Positions 46,284-56,019 of a stretch of DNA of 64,000 nucleotides are shown piece after piece. The DNA is taken from NCBI GenBank assembly GCA_902805475.1, contig CADCSX010000023.1, positions 1,364,001 to 1,428,000 on the forward strand. The letters run 5' to 3'. The first letter of the stretch is position 1; each line of letters begins with the position of its first letter. Both the position numbers and the translations under genes were made by a program. This stretch comes from Entonaema liquescens (Eukaryota > Ascomycota > Sordariomycetes > Xylariales > Xylariaceae). The notes under the pieces were generated by a model that did no database searches, was not told the DNA's origin, and saw only the letters and a program-made list of their open reading frames with translations.

Positions 46284-46992
46284 TTACTGCTGTTGAGCAG
46301 CGTCATAAGTGTCATACTTTTGCTTAGAAGGCTCTCGCTTCTCAGCGCCTTGGGCAGCATCGTATGTATCATACTTCTGCTTAGACGGCTCCCTCTTCTC
46401 CGCTGCCTGAGCGGCGTCATAGGTGTCGTACTTTTGCTTCGAGCGCTTCTCATGCTCATGTTCGTGTTCAATAGCAGCATCGTAAGTGTCATACTTCTGC
46501 TTTGAACGCTCCTCAACTCCCTGAGCAGCGTCATAAGTATCATACTTTTGCTTAGAGCGTTTCTCGACGCCCTGTGCAGCATCGTATGTGTCATATTTCT
46601 GCTTGGAAGGTTCCCGCTTCTCAGCGGCTTGGGTAGCGTCATAGGTGTCGTACTTCTGCTTTGAGCGCTTTTTGTGGTCGTGCTCAATAGCGGCGTCGTA
46701 CGTATCGTACTTCTGCTTTGAACGCTTCTCGACACCTTGGGCGGCATCGTATGTGTCGTACTTTTGCTTGGAGGGCTCTCGCTTCTCTACATTTTGAGCA
46801 GCATCATAAGTGTCGTATTTCTGCTTAGAGGGCTCGCGGCTTTTCTATAGTGTTAGTGTACCATTCACTAGATCTAAGTAAGAGGACAGATGTCATGACT
46901 TACGCCGCGATAGAATTCTCCTGGACGGGGAGGGCTGCTGCGGTGGAAGCGAGAGCTCCGAGGAGAGCAATGGAAGCCTTGATGAAATGCAT
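46284..46992 (-). CDS. Dikaritin-type RiPP precursor, ten-core repeat
   Basis: Secreted precursor of about 214 aa. Exon 1, 46992-46904, encodes a signal peptide (MHFIKASIALLGALASTAAA) and LPVQENSIAA. Exon 2 runs 46839-46284. The rest is ten tandem units, each containing KYDTYDAA (KYDTYDAT in unit 4) preceded by SKQ or EPSKQ and separated by Kex2-type dibasic sites (mostly EKR, one KKR, one imperfect EER). The architecture of signal peptide, repeated Tyr-containing core and kexin sites is that of fungal dikaritin/KEP precursors (ustiloxin UstA type). UstYa-like genes lie 1.6 and 4.1 kb away. The only phase-correct acceptor is AAAAG at 46841-46840, 5 nt beyond a better-looking TATAG whose use would end translation early. 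It lacks the Trp/Cys core of an alpha-type pheromone precursor. Confidence 0.88.
46287..46838 (-). repeat. Ten-unit coding tandem repeat (48-63 bp units)
   Basis: Units encode three spacer types around an invariant core: (R)EPSKQ-core-Q(N/G)(V/A)EK in units 1, 2, 5, 9 (10 truncated); (R)SKQ-core-Q-(GVEE or AAEK) in units 4, 6, 8; and (R)SKQ-core-IEH-His/acidic (HDHKK or HEHEHEK) in units 3 and 7. Codons vary synonymously between units (TAC/TAT, GAC/GAT) while the peptide does not, so the core is held by selection, not just by recent duplication. Confidence 0.9.
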
Positions 46993-48590
46993 CTTGTTTT
47001 GATGGCTAGGTGTTGTATAATAAGCTTAGAAAGATATAGCTAAGGGTATTGCCTTGGATCTTTAAGGAGGATGAGTGATATAAGCCGATAATTCTTGGTA
47101 GGAATACACCTTCTTATGCCTTCCTGAGAGCTAGATGTCTAAGTCAAGTTGTGTGATTGTCTATGAGGATGACGGACCTGTTGTCTATCATCCTCGGTGG
47201 ACTTCCTCCAAGATCCTACATCCCTCCAAGCCGTCAGGATTTCTATTACAAACCAGCCGGAACATGGAATGCGCTATTGATCTCCACAGATGATCAGGAG
47301 GGCTTGGAAATATGCAGAGGTTGCAGATATCACCCTTGACACCGAGGATAGAAGCAAATAGGACTTGATATTATGACATCGCTTTAGCACCTCGGCAGTT
47401 ATCGTGTCTCCACTAGAACTATATTAATGGCAGCCATTAGGAGAAGTATAGAAATGAGCAAACTAATACTACCTAGGGAGACAGGTATGTAAGATGTAAG
47501 ATTTTGGGATGGTGTTAATGTTAACCTATGAGATTCAATAGTCTACTGGTAAGCTTGGTCTGAAAGTCCTAAGCGAATAGGCTATTGAGTAGATCTTCAC
47601 AGATGCTAATATGAGTGAATTGTTGTATTGCCTATTTAGTTACTAGCCTCAGTGTAAGAGCTATAAGCCTACAAAGACTATAGTCATACCGTAGTTGTAT
47701 AATCTTAACTTTCTATAGGAATCGGTCAACCGTTTTAAGACATAATCCAGTCCGTTTAAAAAGTCGAGCACCGTTTTTTTGGTATCACGCAATTATAGTG
47801 CTGATTTTCTCACTGATTTTCAAGCTGTGCCTGTAGTTATAGACGCGGTTAGGCGGCGCGGTGAACTAGCTGGCCTGCAAATCCTGTGTCTCCGGCTTTT
47901 AGATGCATGCCCAGCTCAGCCCAGAAAGCTTGTCCTCTCTTGGAAAAGCTTATCCCCCCGCGTCTGCATCCTTCAACATCCCGTTCTCCGGCATATCTAG
48001 CGCCGCATTGCGTATGCCCAGCGAATCAACATTTTCAACTATGATTCTAGCCCACGGGCTCTAACGTCTAGTCCCGGCTTATAGCGAACGGGTTGTTTAT
48101 CCCGTCCGAGTTTCATTCCTAAAATCTTACCACCTTGCTGCAGCTATAAGCTAGCTATACGGTTAGTCTTCTCCATCAACTACACCCAGCAAACATGCAT
48201 GCATTAGGTAGGTATATGCATGCAGAATAATACTCAAGTAAGACCAAAGAAGACATGTGAAGCCGAACTCGATTGGAGCTTCGTGATCGGCGTGATTATC
48301 AGTTCATTTGTAAGAGGGAAGAGAGATCGTGATTTGGCGTTGCTCCAAAGAGGATGGGATTTGAGGTAAAGTCTTCCTGGCGGGCATTCGCCCTTGACGG
48401 ACGGATGGATCCATCATCCTACGGTTCATCGTAATACACTTTTTATGAGCTTAGGCTCCCAAAGAAATCAAAACTTAAAGCTTTACACTCGACACGTTCT
48501 CCCACCTTACTCCTAGCCTTTTTTCAACTCTTCTTATACACCTCTTCATGTCCTAGAGTTTGCTATTCCAGAGACTTGTTTATAATCAAG
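46993..48590. promoter_or_regulatory. Divergent region between RiPP precursor and UstYa gene
   Basis: 1.6 kb between two genes pointing apart. It should contain both promoters. A TATA-like TTGTATAATAAG lies about 25 bp upstream of the precursor start on the plus-strand coordinates 47013-47024. An interval at about 47860-48110 is richer in GC than its surroundings and holds a short frame without recognisable domain (possible transposon relic). TTAGGTAGGTAT with flanking ATGCATGC palindromes lies at 48195-48222. Confidence 0.4.
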
Positions 48591-49623
48591 ATGGGTTTCA
48601 AGTCAAAGGAAACAACTTATGAGCCACTCGCCTCAGACGAGATACGTTTCTCTCAAAGCTCCGACAGCCTTGAGAGTCAAGAGGGCAAGCCTATGTTAAG
48701 AAGACGCTTTCAGAGAACGTCGTCTCGTTTCACATCTTGGGCCAAGACAGGTGGCACAGTTCTAGCAGTTATCAATACTATTCTTCTTGTAACTATTATT
48801 GTCTTACTATCACTTTACCAACACGAGAAGGAATGCTCAGAAATCCAATGTGCCGCTAAAACCTCATACTATTGTAAGCGCTCATAACCTGTGGACGATA
48901 ATTACCAACGACTAACTGTGTTAGCTCCACTCCTGGAAGAGGACTCCGGGGCCATTGAATATGAAGTCCGCAGGTTCCAGGGCGCTCTTGAGCACACAAG
49001 CATCTATAAGGGGGCACCTAATAAGGAGCTCGACGAAGCATGGGAAGCCCTCACTCATAGTATGATATTATTGTGCAAAGCCTTAATAGCAGTTAAGTTT
49101 AACTTACAAAACTAGTGAATAACTCTGGTGTGGGCGGCGAGATCATAGACCGCATCGGAAAGTCGCGTGTTGCTGTGAAGTACCCAGACTCTCAGGGTGG
49201 CCAATACGATGTTGGCATCGAGGTCTTCCATCATATGCACTGTCTAGTATGCTTCACAGAACAAGACTTTATTCATGGGTTACTAACTAATACTATTAGA
49301 ACATCATCCGCCAATACACATACAAGGAATACTATTCCCGCCCTGAGAACAGGCCGATGAGTTTCACTGACTCTGAGCCTGTTATCCGTGCTCATCTCGA
49401 TCACTGTATCGAGATGTTACGCGAGGCCCTACTATGCCACGGTGATGTTGGCATTATTACTTACAATTGGGTGAAGCCATGGGGGATTTACCCCGACTTC
49501 AGTACTAAGCACAAATGCCGCAAGCTGGACAAGATTGTTGCTTGGGCTGATAAAAATGCGTTACCAGCCGAGGATCCCGAGCCCGATGAGAACACAGTAT
49601 GGCTCCCAGGGCCACCCCAGTAA
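48591..49623 (+). CDS. UstYa-family (DUF3328) oxidative cyclase
   Basis: About 290 aa in four exons: 48591-48873, 48925-49059, 49116-49246 and 49300-49623; the three short introns all have GTA-type donors, CTAAC-like branches and TAG acceptors, with correct phase. A cytosolic N-terminus (MGFKSKETTYEPL) is followed by one transmembrane helix (residues ~55-76) and a lumenal domain. Both family HxxHC motifs are intact: FHHMHCLNIIRQY (H178, H181, C182) and HLDHCIEMLREALLC (H215, H218, C219), followed by GDVGIITYNWV. In ustiloxin-type pathways such proteins form the ether or C-C/C-N cross-links of Tyr-containing core peptides, probably with copper. Divergent from the repeat precursor, which makes a two-gene RiPP core. 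Start: first ATG in frame with the TM domain. Confidence 0.93.
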
Positions 49624-51133
49624 ATAGACCAATCCAGAATTCACCTAAATGGAACGTAGTGGATATCGCGGGGACGGTGGACTTTAACTTGTCAAATGTG
49701 AACCATTTGGGTTTAAGTCATATAGTTATTCCCCAAGAATATATGATCATGAGATAGGACTTCACAGTTTCAAAGAATAGCTAAAAAAATAGTCCAAGTT
49801 AATTGAAAGAGAGTTTAATCTGCAGCCACTCGCTATAAATTAGGGAATGGGCTCTAGTTGATTCGAAAACTTCGTAGGGTAATAAAATATTACCTACATC
49901 GGCAACTTCATATTCACAATACTGTGCTACAGGCGAGCTTTTTTTCGCTATACGCGCGGAACAGATTAACATCCATCGCTAAGGCATGCAATAGTACACA
50001 GGTAAACTAGAGAGAGCGGTATGCTCCTATAATGTGAGCGAAAATACTCGGCGATAGAGGTTTGCGCTACACCCAAGGTAGACTGAGAGAGATAGGAACA
50101 ATACCGATATTCTCACGAGCTAATGAAAGTTGTTAAGACTGCAACTTGGATGAGAAGTACTCTACAACTAGACACACAAGCTAAACATAGTGACCACCGC
50201 ATTAACCCGGTCCCAGAGTTTGCAATATTGATCTCCAAATAAGCTCATTAACCGACCGGGTTCTTTTTCCTACATGACTTCATTGCTTATGAGAGTGCTG
50301 CATGGTATAGCGGCAGGCGGCCAGGATAGCTAAAGAATCACGCGATATGTCATTAAAGGCATCAAAAAGTCTGAAGTTCTTCCAAACCGTATAAAACGTG
50401 TATGGACGGAACCACCAATCATAACGCATAGAACAATGTCCAACTTTCCATTCTCGAAGCTGGCGTTGTATTGGGATTGGGGCTAAGCTTTCTGTAACCA
50501 AACCTGCGCTGATGCTGTGCCTCATCACTACCTGCAGGACTTCTGACCGCATGGTTGTTAGTCATGTCACTCGAGTCATGACGCTATGTCTATACACTGG
50601 AAACTTTATAGATGCAACTAGTCATACTATCAAGCAAACATCTCGGAATATTAGGTATGATCCCATGCCTCACGGCCACCCACGTCGCCGCTTTCGCTGT
50701 CGAAAACTATCCGAAATTGGCGTTTAGAGCCGGCAGGCAACAATAATCGATCGAGGGATCAACCCCTTAGCGCAATGACACATTTGAAGTACATATTAGG
50801 TCATTAGCTATTTGTTAGATATACGATACAACGAGGAGGTCGGTATGTTGGGATAAGATCATGGCCCTATGCTGCATGTTGGTGGACTAGAAACCTGCCT
50901 TTGACACCACGGAGAATCAGTTCCCCCTCTCTTCACGAGGGCCATGAGGGGCGGAGAGTAAAATAACGCTTACTTCTAACTCCGACACACTTGACAAATT
51001 AGAATCCCCTTCGATTCGGCCGGTTACTTTATACGCTAAGCATGTCAGCTCTATCTAGCTACGTCTCCTTTTCCCAGTAGTCTTCACTTTGCTCCAGAAA
51101 TACCCGTGAGGCGAAAGTCTCACCTTCTCATAG
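49624..51133. other. Intergenic between the two HxxHC genes
   Basis: 1.5 kb. A minus-strand open frame at 50280-50552 ends with an aromatic-rich stretch (YDWWFRPYTFYTVWKNFRLF) that looks like protein, but it has no start context or family assignment; a gene relic is possible. The last ~130 bp before 51134 are CT-rich promoter-like sequence. Confidence 0.4.
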
Positions 51134-51949
51134 ATGGCAAGCGCAATCAACAAGTCGAGCGGTGTGCCCGAGAGGACTCAGAGCATCCCGCAGATACAGA
51201 ACAAGGAGCAATATGAGAGTCTCTTGAATGAGAGCGATACGCAATCGCTAGACCGCGAAGACCTCCGAGCCTATTCCAAGAGACGCCGTCCCTGGAGTTC
51301 ACCTTTCTTCTATATCCCTACTATCTTGTCAGTATTTCTTGGGATGGCCCTCGTTGCTGTGTGTTCCACCAACGCAGCCCGGCTAGACTCTATCCTCAGC
51401 CAAATACAAGAGAAAGTCGCCAGCATCGAGGCTGCTTCGGCGGTAGCTCCCGTGACACAAGAAAAGACTTCCAGGCCAACAGGCGAAGAGTTCGGACACT
51501 GCGGCCACTCCATCAAAGAAGCCGAGTCTCTCGGCTGCGTTTTCGACCCTATGTCGTGGGCTTGGCAACGACCCGAGTGCTACAACGCCGAGCTCATCGA
51601 CCACTTCCTAGGCATATTCGACTGGCACTTCTTCCCCAACAACCAGACCCGGCCGGAGGAGGAGCTGTCACGAGACATATGGGTCAACGGCCAATATAAC
51701 GGTGCTTGGGGCTCCTGGGAATGGCACATGTACCACTGTTCGTACTCATGGCGCAAATTTGACGCCGCCTTCCACGCCCAGAAGCCGCTGGATGATGATA
51801 TCCTCGACCCATTGCACACTGAGCACTGCTCGGTCGATATCATCTTGCGGGATACAGACCCGACGCTCCATGAACCTTGTCTTTCGGACCCCGAGGCCTG
51901 TAAGATCACGCAGATGTGGATGAAGTTCAATAAGTGTGGCTACTACTGA
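51134..51949 (+). CDS. Divergent UstYa-like HxxHC membrane protein
   Basis: Single exon, 271 aa. A charged cytosolic N-terminus is followed by one transmembrane helix at ~57-77 (FFYIPTILSVFLGMALVAVC), a coiled-coil-like stem (LDSILSQIQEKVASIEAA), and a lumenal Cys/Trp-rich domain. Two HxxHC motifs: EWHMYHCSYSWRKF (H198, H201, C202) and LHTEHCSVDI (H228, H231, C232). The sequence between and around them (GHCGHSIKEAESLGCVFDPM; WAWQRPECYNAELIDHFLG) differs strongly from canonical UstYa, so it belongs to a separate branch of the fungal DUF3328-like superfamily. By position it may be the second oxidase of the RiPP locus, as UstYb is in ustiloxin clusters. Clean frame. Confidence 0.82.
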   Translation: MASAINKSSGVPERTQSIPQIQNKEQYESLLNESDTQSLDREDLRAYSKRRRPWSSPFFYIPTILSVFLGMALVAVCSTNAARLDSILSQIQEKVASIEAASAVAPVTQEKTSRPTGEEFGHCGHSIKEAESLGCVFDPMSWAWQRPECYNAELIDHFLGIFDWHFFPNNQTRPEEELSRDIWVNGQYNGAWGSWEWHMYHCSYSWRKFDAAFHAQKPLDDDILDPLHTEHCSVDIILRDTDPTLHEPCLSDPEACKITQMWMKFNKCGYY

Positions 51950-52762
51950 AGATCAACATGGTCTAACTGAAGTGTTGGGTACGGCTAGATTGAATTGGAA
52001 AACTTACATTATATAATGACGATACTATATTCGGGGTCAGTCTTTGAAAAAACCCAACTTTACAGTAATATCCTGACGAAGGAGATAGGTCAAGTAGTTG
52101 ACACATCTGTATGTAACTTAGAAGCTACTAAGGATCAGTTTCACACATCGTGTATGTATGTGCTGTAAATAGAAGTCATGTCTCATAGGAAGAAATAAAT
52201 GTTACACAAGATTGCTGGACGAGCCAGCTTCATAACACACGACTGTTCAAACAGAAGCATCGAAGGCTGAGGCAAAACTCATATAAGGTGGATTACGCGT
52301 AAGGGTTATCATATTGAACATACATTCAAGGGTATAAACGACCCCTATTTGAGCTTGTCCGCGGGATTTGGGGCCAATTTGTCAGCGTCATCATCAATAA
52401 CCAATCACCAAAGAGTAATCGCCATCTTACCAGTTGCACGACATGATTTAATTCCACATCGTGCAGCGCGCCCTTCTGCTAGAGACATAGTTGAACATGT
52501 CATTGAGGTTATAGATAACACTATTGAGCGCGTCCGCCTGAAAATGACAAATGCAAATCATTGCGCAAGAAGAGATATGACTGATTACGGGATTTCCTAC
52601 TAATTAGATATTCTATCATATATACCACATTGATATATAAAATAGGGGTTAGACAATGTGAAGACTTTATGGCCAAGATGATTACATGCTACTAGCTAAT
52701 ACGACACCCAAAAGAGCATTGTCCACGCAAAATTCAATCATACTACTATCAAGCCATCCACC
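51950..52762. other. Intergenic between HxxHC and quinone oxidoreductase genes
   Basis: The open frame 52349-52603 has no recognisable domain. No repeats or RNA genes seen. Confidence 0.5.
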
Positions 52763-53757
52763 ATGTCCGAAACAATGAACGCAATAGTAATATCCTCCTT
52801 CGGCGGCCCCGAAGTCCTCACTCACCAGACCGTTCCCAAACCGATCCCAGTTCCCGACGAGGCACTAATCCGCGTCCGAGCCTTCGGCGTCAACCACGCG
52901 GAGATGCACATGCGGAAGGGGAATGGGACGAATACCACCCTATCACCGGCCTCGAATGCGTCGGTATTCTGGAAGCCTGTCCCGGCGGCGAATTTCCCGT
53001 CGGCGCTAAGGTAGCCGGCGTGATGGGTGGTCTTGGCAGGAACCGGCCGGGTGGTTACGGAGAGTTCGCCAGTGTGCCGGTCACCAACGTTATTCCGATT
53101 GAGACGAGTCTGCCGTGGGAAGAACTGGCGGCGTTACCTGAGGTATACTGTACGGCCTGGTCGTGCTTGTTCACTGTCCTGGATCTGAAGCCGGGCGAGA
53201 CGCTGCTGATCCGCGGCGCGACGAGCACGATAGGGCAGGCGGCGCTACACCTAGCTGTCGATGTTGGAGCTGTCGTGACGGCGACCACGCGGCGGGAAGA
53301 GCGCTTTGAATGGCTGAAAGGATTGGGTGCCGCAGATGCCGTTCTCGAACAGCAGAATTTAGACCAGGTCCTTTTGGAAAAGGGGCTTCGACGCTTCGAC
53401 AAAATATTGAACCTTGTTGGTAACCGCGTTTTATTAGAATCTATCCGTCTTACACGTGCTGGGGGACGAATGCTACAGGCCGGCTGGCTGGGCGGACTAG
53501 CACCAGTAGAAGACTTCAATCCTATGGTGCAGATGGGATCTGGCGTTCACTTCAGCTTATTTCACAGTAAGGTGCTGGGTACACCCGATTTCCCCTTATC
53601 GGCTATTCCACTGCAAGATATTATACGGAAGATTGATAATGGTACCTGGGATGCTAAGCCTGCAAAGGTGTTTGAGTACCAGGATATTCGGGGCGCGCAT
53701 GAGATGCTTGATTCGCATAACGCTGGGGGTAAAATTGTGGTTAAGCATCGGTGTTGA
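52763..53757 (+). CDS. Zinc-independent quinone oxidoreductase-like MDR enzyme
   Basis: Medium-chain dehydrogenase/reductase of the quinone oxidoreductase type, ~331 aa. The N-terminal GroES-like fold (MNAIVISSFGGPEVLTHQTV; IRVRAFGVNHAEMHMRKG) is followed by the NADPH-binding Rossmann segment (LLIRGATSTIGQAALHLAVD) and a C-terminal FEYQDIRGAHEMLDSHNAGGK-like end (KIVVKH). The structural and catalytic zinc ligands are absent, as usual for this group. The frame is broken in the G run 52918-52921: one extra G is required to continue into the expected WDEYHPITGLECVGI-type region; downstream the frame is clean to the stop. Probable homopolymer error. Single exon. Not obviously part of the RiPP locus, but adjacent. 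Confidence 0.82.
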
Positions 53758-54237
53758 CGGGTTCTGTACAGACGAAGCTTAAAATTAGAGATTAACGAAT
53801 GACTTGGAGTATTCAAGTTGCGTACTACATACATATAAGCGAGCGACAGGTTGTATTTATTAAAAAACTAAATTAATGAGCGACAGCAAGAAGTAATAGA
53901 GAAAATATCGTAGTTTGCGCGTATGAAAAGTCAACCGGACGTGTAAAATAGATAGAGAATTTGAGATGAAAAAGCCCATTCCATGTAAAGAAACGGGTGT
54001 TTGACCAATGCCATAATACTTCAAGAGAATAACATCTCATCTTATCGGAAAGGCGAGTGCAACCAAGGGACTGATATAGATATGAAAGAGGGTTGGCCGA
54101 GCCATGATCTAATAACAATTAATGATACGATGAAAGACATGAAGTTAAGAATAGGAGGTTTTCGAGTTGTCTAGAGGTTATGTCCATTCGTAAAGTTCTT
54201 GAACTTTGGTCACATCGGAATTTTCAAAAGCTAGTAC
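53758..54237. other. Intergenic between convergent genes
   Basis: 3' flanks of the quinone oxidoreductase and the C2H2 gene. Nothing recognised. Confidence 0.55.
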
Positions 54238-55320
54238 CTAGCTAGGTAAATAAATACCTAACTCTCCTTTGCAATAGGCATCGTGCCAAGTAGGCGACGT
54301 ATTTAAGCGTTTCCCACAATCACTGCAATCATATACAGGATTCGCTCGGGGAGCTGGTGAATACTCGGCGGCGGCTTCTGGGTGTTGACTGATTAAATGT
54401 TTCACAAGATCCTTCTCACGCGTATAGCCTCTCCTGCCAAACCGGTCACACCCAGCCACATGGCAGGGAAACTGGGTCTCCTCGTGAATATCTTTTAGGT
54501 GCTTTCTATAGTCAGATATGTTTTGGAAAGCTGTATCGCCTATGTTCTGAGACCAGGTAAAATTTTTGAGGCTCTCGCCTCGATAATGTTCGCATCCAGC
54601 ATGAGGACATGTTAGAATCTGACGATATTTACCCTTTTCACGATAGTCGGACCGGGGACAAATTTTGTCGATTTCATCCGAGTCAAATTTGTGATAGCCG
54701 CGAAGGTGTTGAACAAGATGGTCTCGCCGATGGAATCCCTGCCTGCCGCGATGATGCTTACAGAAGCTGCAGGAATAGGCTGGCTTCTCTTTACGGAAGG
54801 AATTACAGTGACGACTTAGAGCATCGGGACGTGAAAACCTTTCACCGCATGATTTTGTAGTGCCGCCCGGCGTGGAAACGATGTGTTGCATTCGATACAT
54901 GAAAACTTAGAAAGTCCAGGAACTGGGTGATGATCGGGTGGACTCGAGTCATGTCCGTGAGTTTCGGCCGATAAGCTATGTGCAGACTGTTGATTGGCTG
55001 GTTCTTCTGATGCCCGGCGGATTACCAAGGCAGTTGGGTGATGGGGCCGAGGTTTGGGATATGCTTCAGCTTCCATGGTATCGAGTTCACCCCTCACCCT
55101 TTTTGTTAGCAAGTGCTAAAAAAAAAGCGCCTCACGGTTCCACGGGAGCTGCAGTAGCGTCAGGCAGCAGGGAGGAGTTGGAGTCGAAGTCGAAGTCAGG
55201 AACAGGCTCCCTATCTTCTTGGCCAATCAGCGGCACGTTGCCTAAGTCGTTGAAGTCGAAGGCGAGCTCATCAGCGTCCAATAGAACGCTGGGGTCAAAG
55301 TCTCTCAAGTAGTCTGACAT
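54238..55320 (-). pseudogene. C2H2 zinc-finger protein with frame break in finger region
   Basis: Exon 1, 55320-55136 (acidic: YLRDFDPSVLLDADELAFDF), is joined by a GTGAGG...AAAAAG intron (55135-55099, branch GCTAAC) to exon 2. A finger starts KFSCIECNTSFPRRAALQNHA; the frame must then change near 54850-54858 to continue as SCGERFSRPDALSRHCNSF, followed by several complete fingers (YSCSFCKHHRGRQGFHRRDH; CPHAGC; FPCHVAGCDRFGRRGYTREK). This finger order is typical of a large fungal C2H2 group of unknown function. At the break, the second His of the first finger and the first Cys of the next are both missing, so a small deletion seems more likely than a one-base error; AATCATGC at the junction could be the microhomology. 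Could also be an annotation problem if an unusual intron exists. Confidence 0.6.
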
Positions 55321-56019
55321 CTTGACAATGTAGCTTTGTTGAAGCGGCGAGAAGTTTGGAAGAGTAACAGGAGGATTTGATTGGGGAGACGGGGCTGTTG
55401 CTAGAAGAAAGGAGGGTCGATACAGTCATGGGGGGAGCGGTATATTTCTCTTCAGCACTACAGAACATGATGCCGCTTTAAGACCAAATGTAGAGGATAC
55501 ATGAAGGAATAGGGTGGAAGTCATTTCAAAAAGCAAAAGTTTGCAGGTAAAGGCGTACATTGATAGGTTGGCGTATGGCCCCCAAGTTGCCCGGCTTATA
55601 AGGCATGCTGCAAAATAGGGTGGAAGGGGGGATTGAGATGAGGCTACGGCTACCTAAGGTTACATGATATGATGCCAAGATTTCTACACGTAGCAGCTGT
55701 GCCCAATCGTCCTTTCTCGCGCCAAGCATCAGGTATGCTGCTTTTTAGTAAGACCATTGCCGGTCTTAGATTCAGTAAAGGGGTAGGTGAGAAGTCCCTT
55801 GGAAGGGGAAGAGGAAAGGGGGGAGACGGAGGGGTCAGCCTGTACGACAGAAAAGGGGGTAGAAACCACAAAGCCAGGCCGTTAGTAATCCAATACACAC
55901 GCACTACATACCCAAATCCATAAGCCAAGCCGTCTATTCCTCGTAGGGCTAGTATATTACCTAATATACAGACGACAAGCCCACATCCACTCAGCCTATA
56001 CACACAAACCCACCTCCCC
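55321..56019. other. Intergenic, C2H2 promoter and AAA 3' flank
   Basis: No gene called. The open frames on both strands at 55650-56078 are G-rich or C-rich low-complexity shadows. A purine-rich GGAAGGGGAAGAGGAAAGGGG stretch lies at about 55800-55820. Confidence 0.5.

Noticed and set aside
46212..46505. Plus-strand Leu-rich repeat frame
   Set aside because: Antisense shadow of the RiPP core repeats.
46284..46992. Alpha-type mating pheromone precursor
   Set aside because: Kexin-separated repeats fit, but the unit lacks the Trp and Cys/Pro-Gly pattern of ascomycete alpha pheromones, and UstYa genes sit beside it.
47779..48110. Open frame possibly from a transposon
   Set aside because: No motif recognised; too short and without terminal repeats.
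50280..50552. Aromatic-rich minus-strand ORF between the HxxHC genes as a third RiPP enzyme
   Set aside because: No HxxHC motif, no signal or TM start, and no splice-supported extension found.
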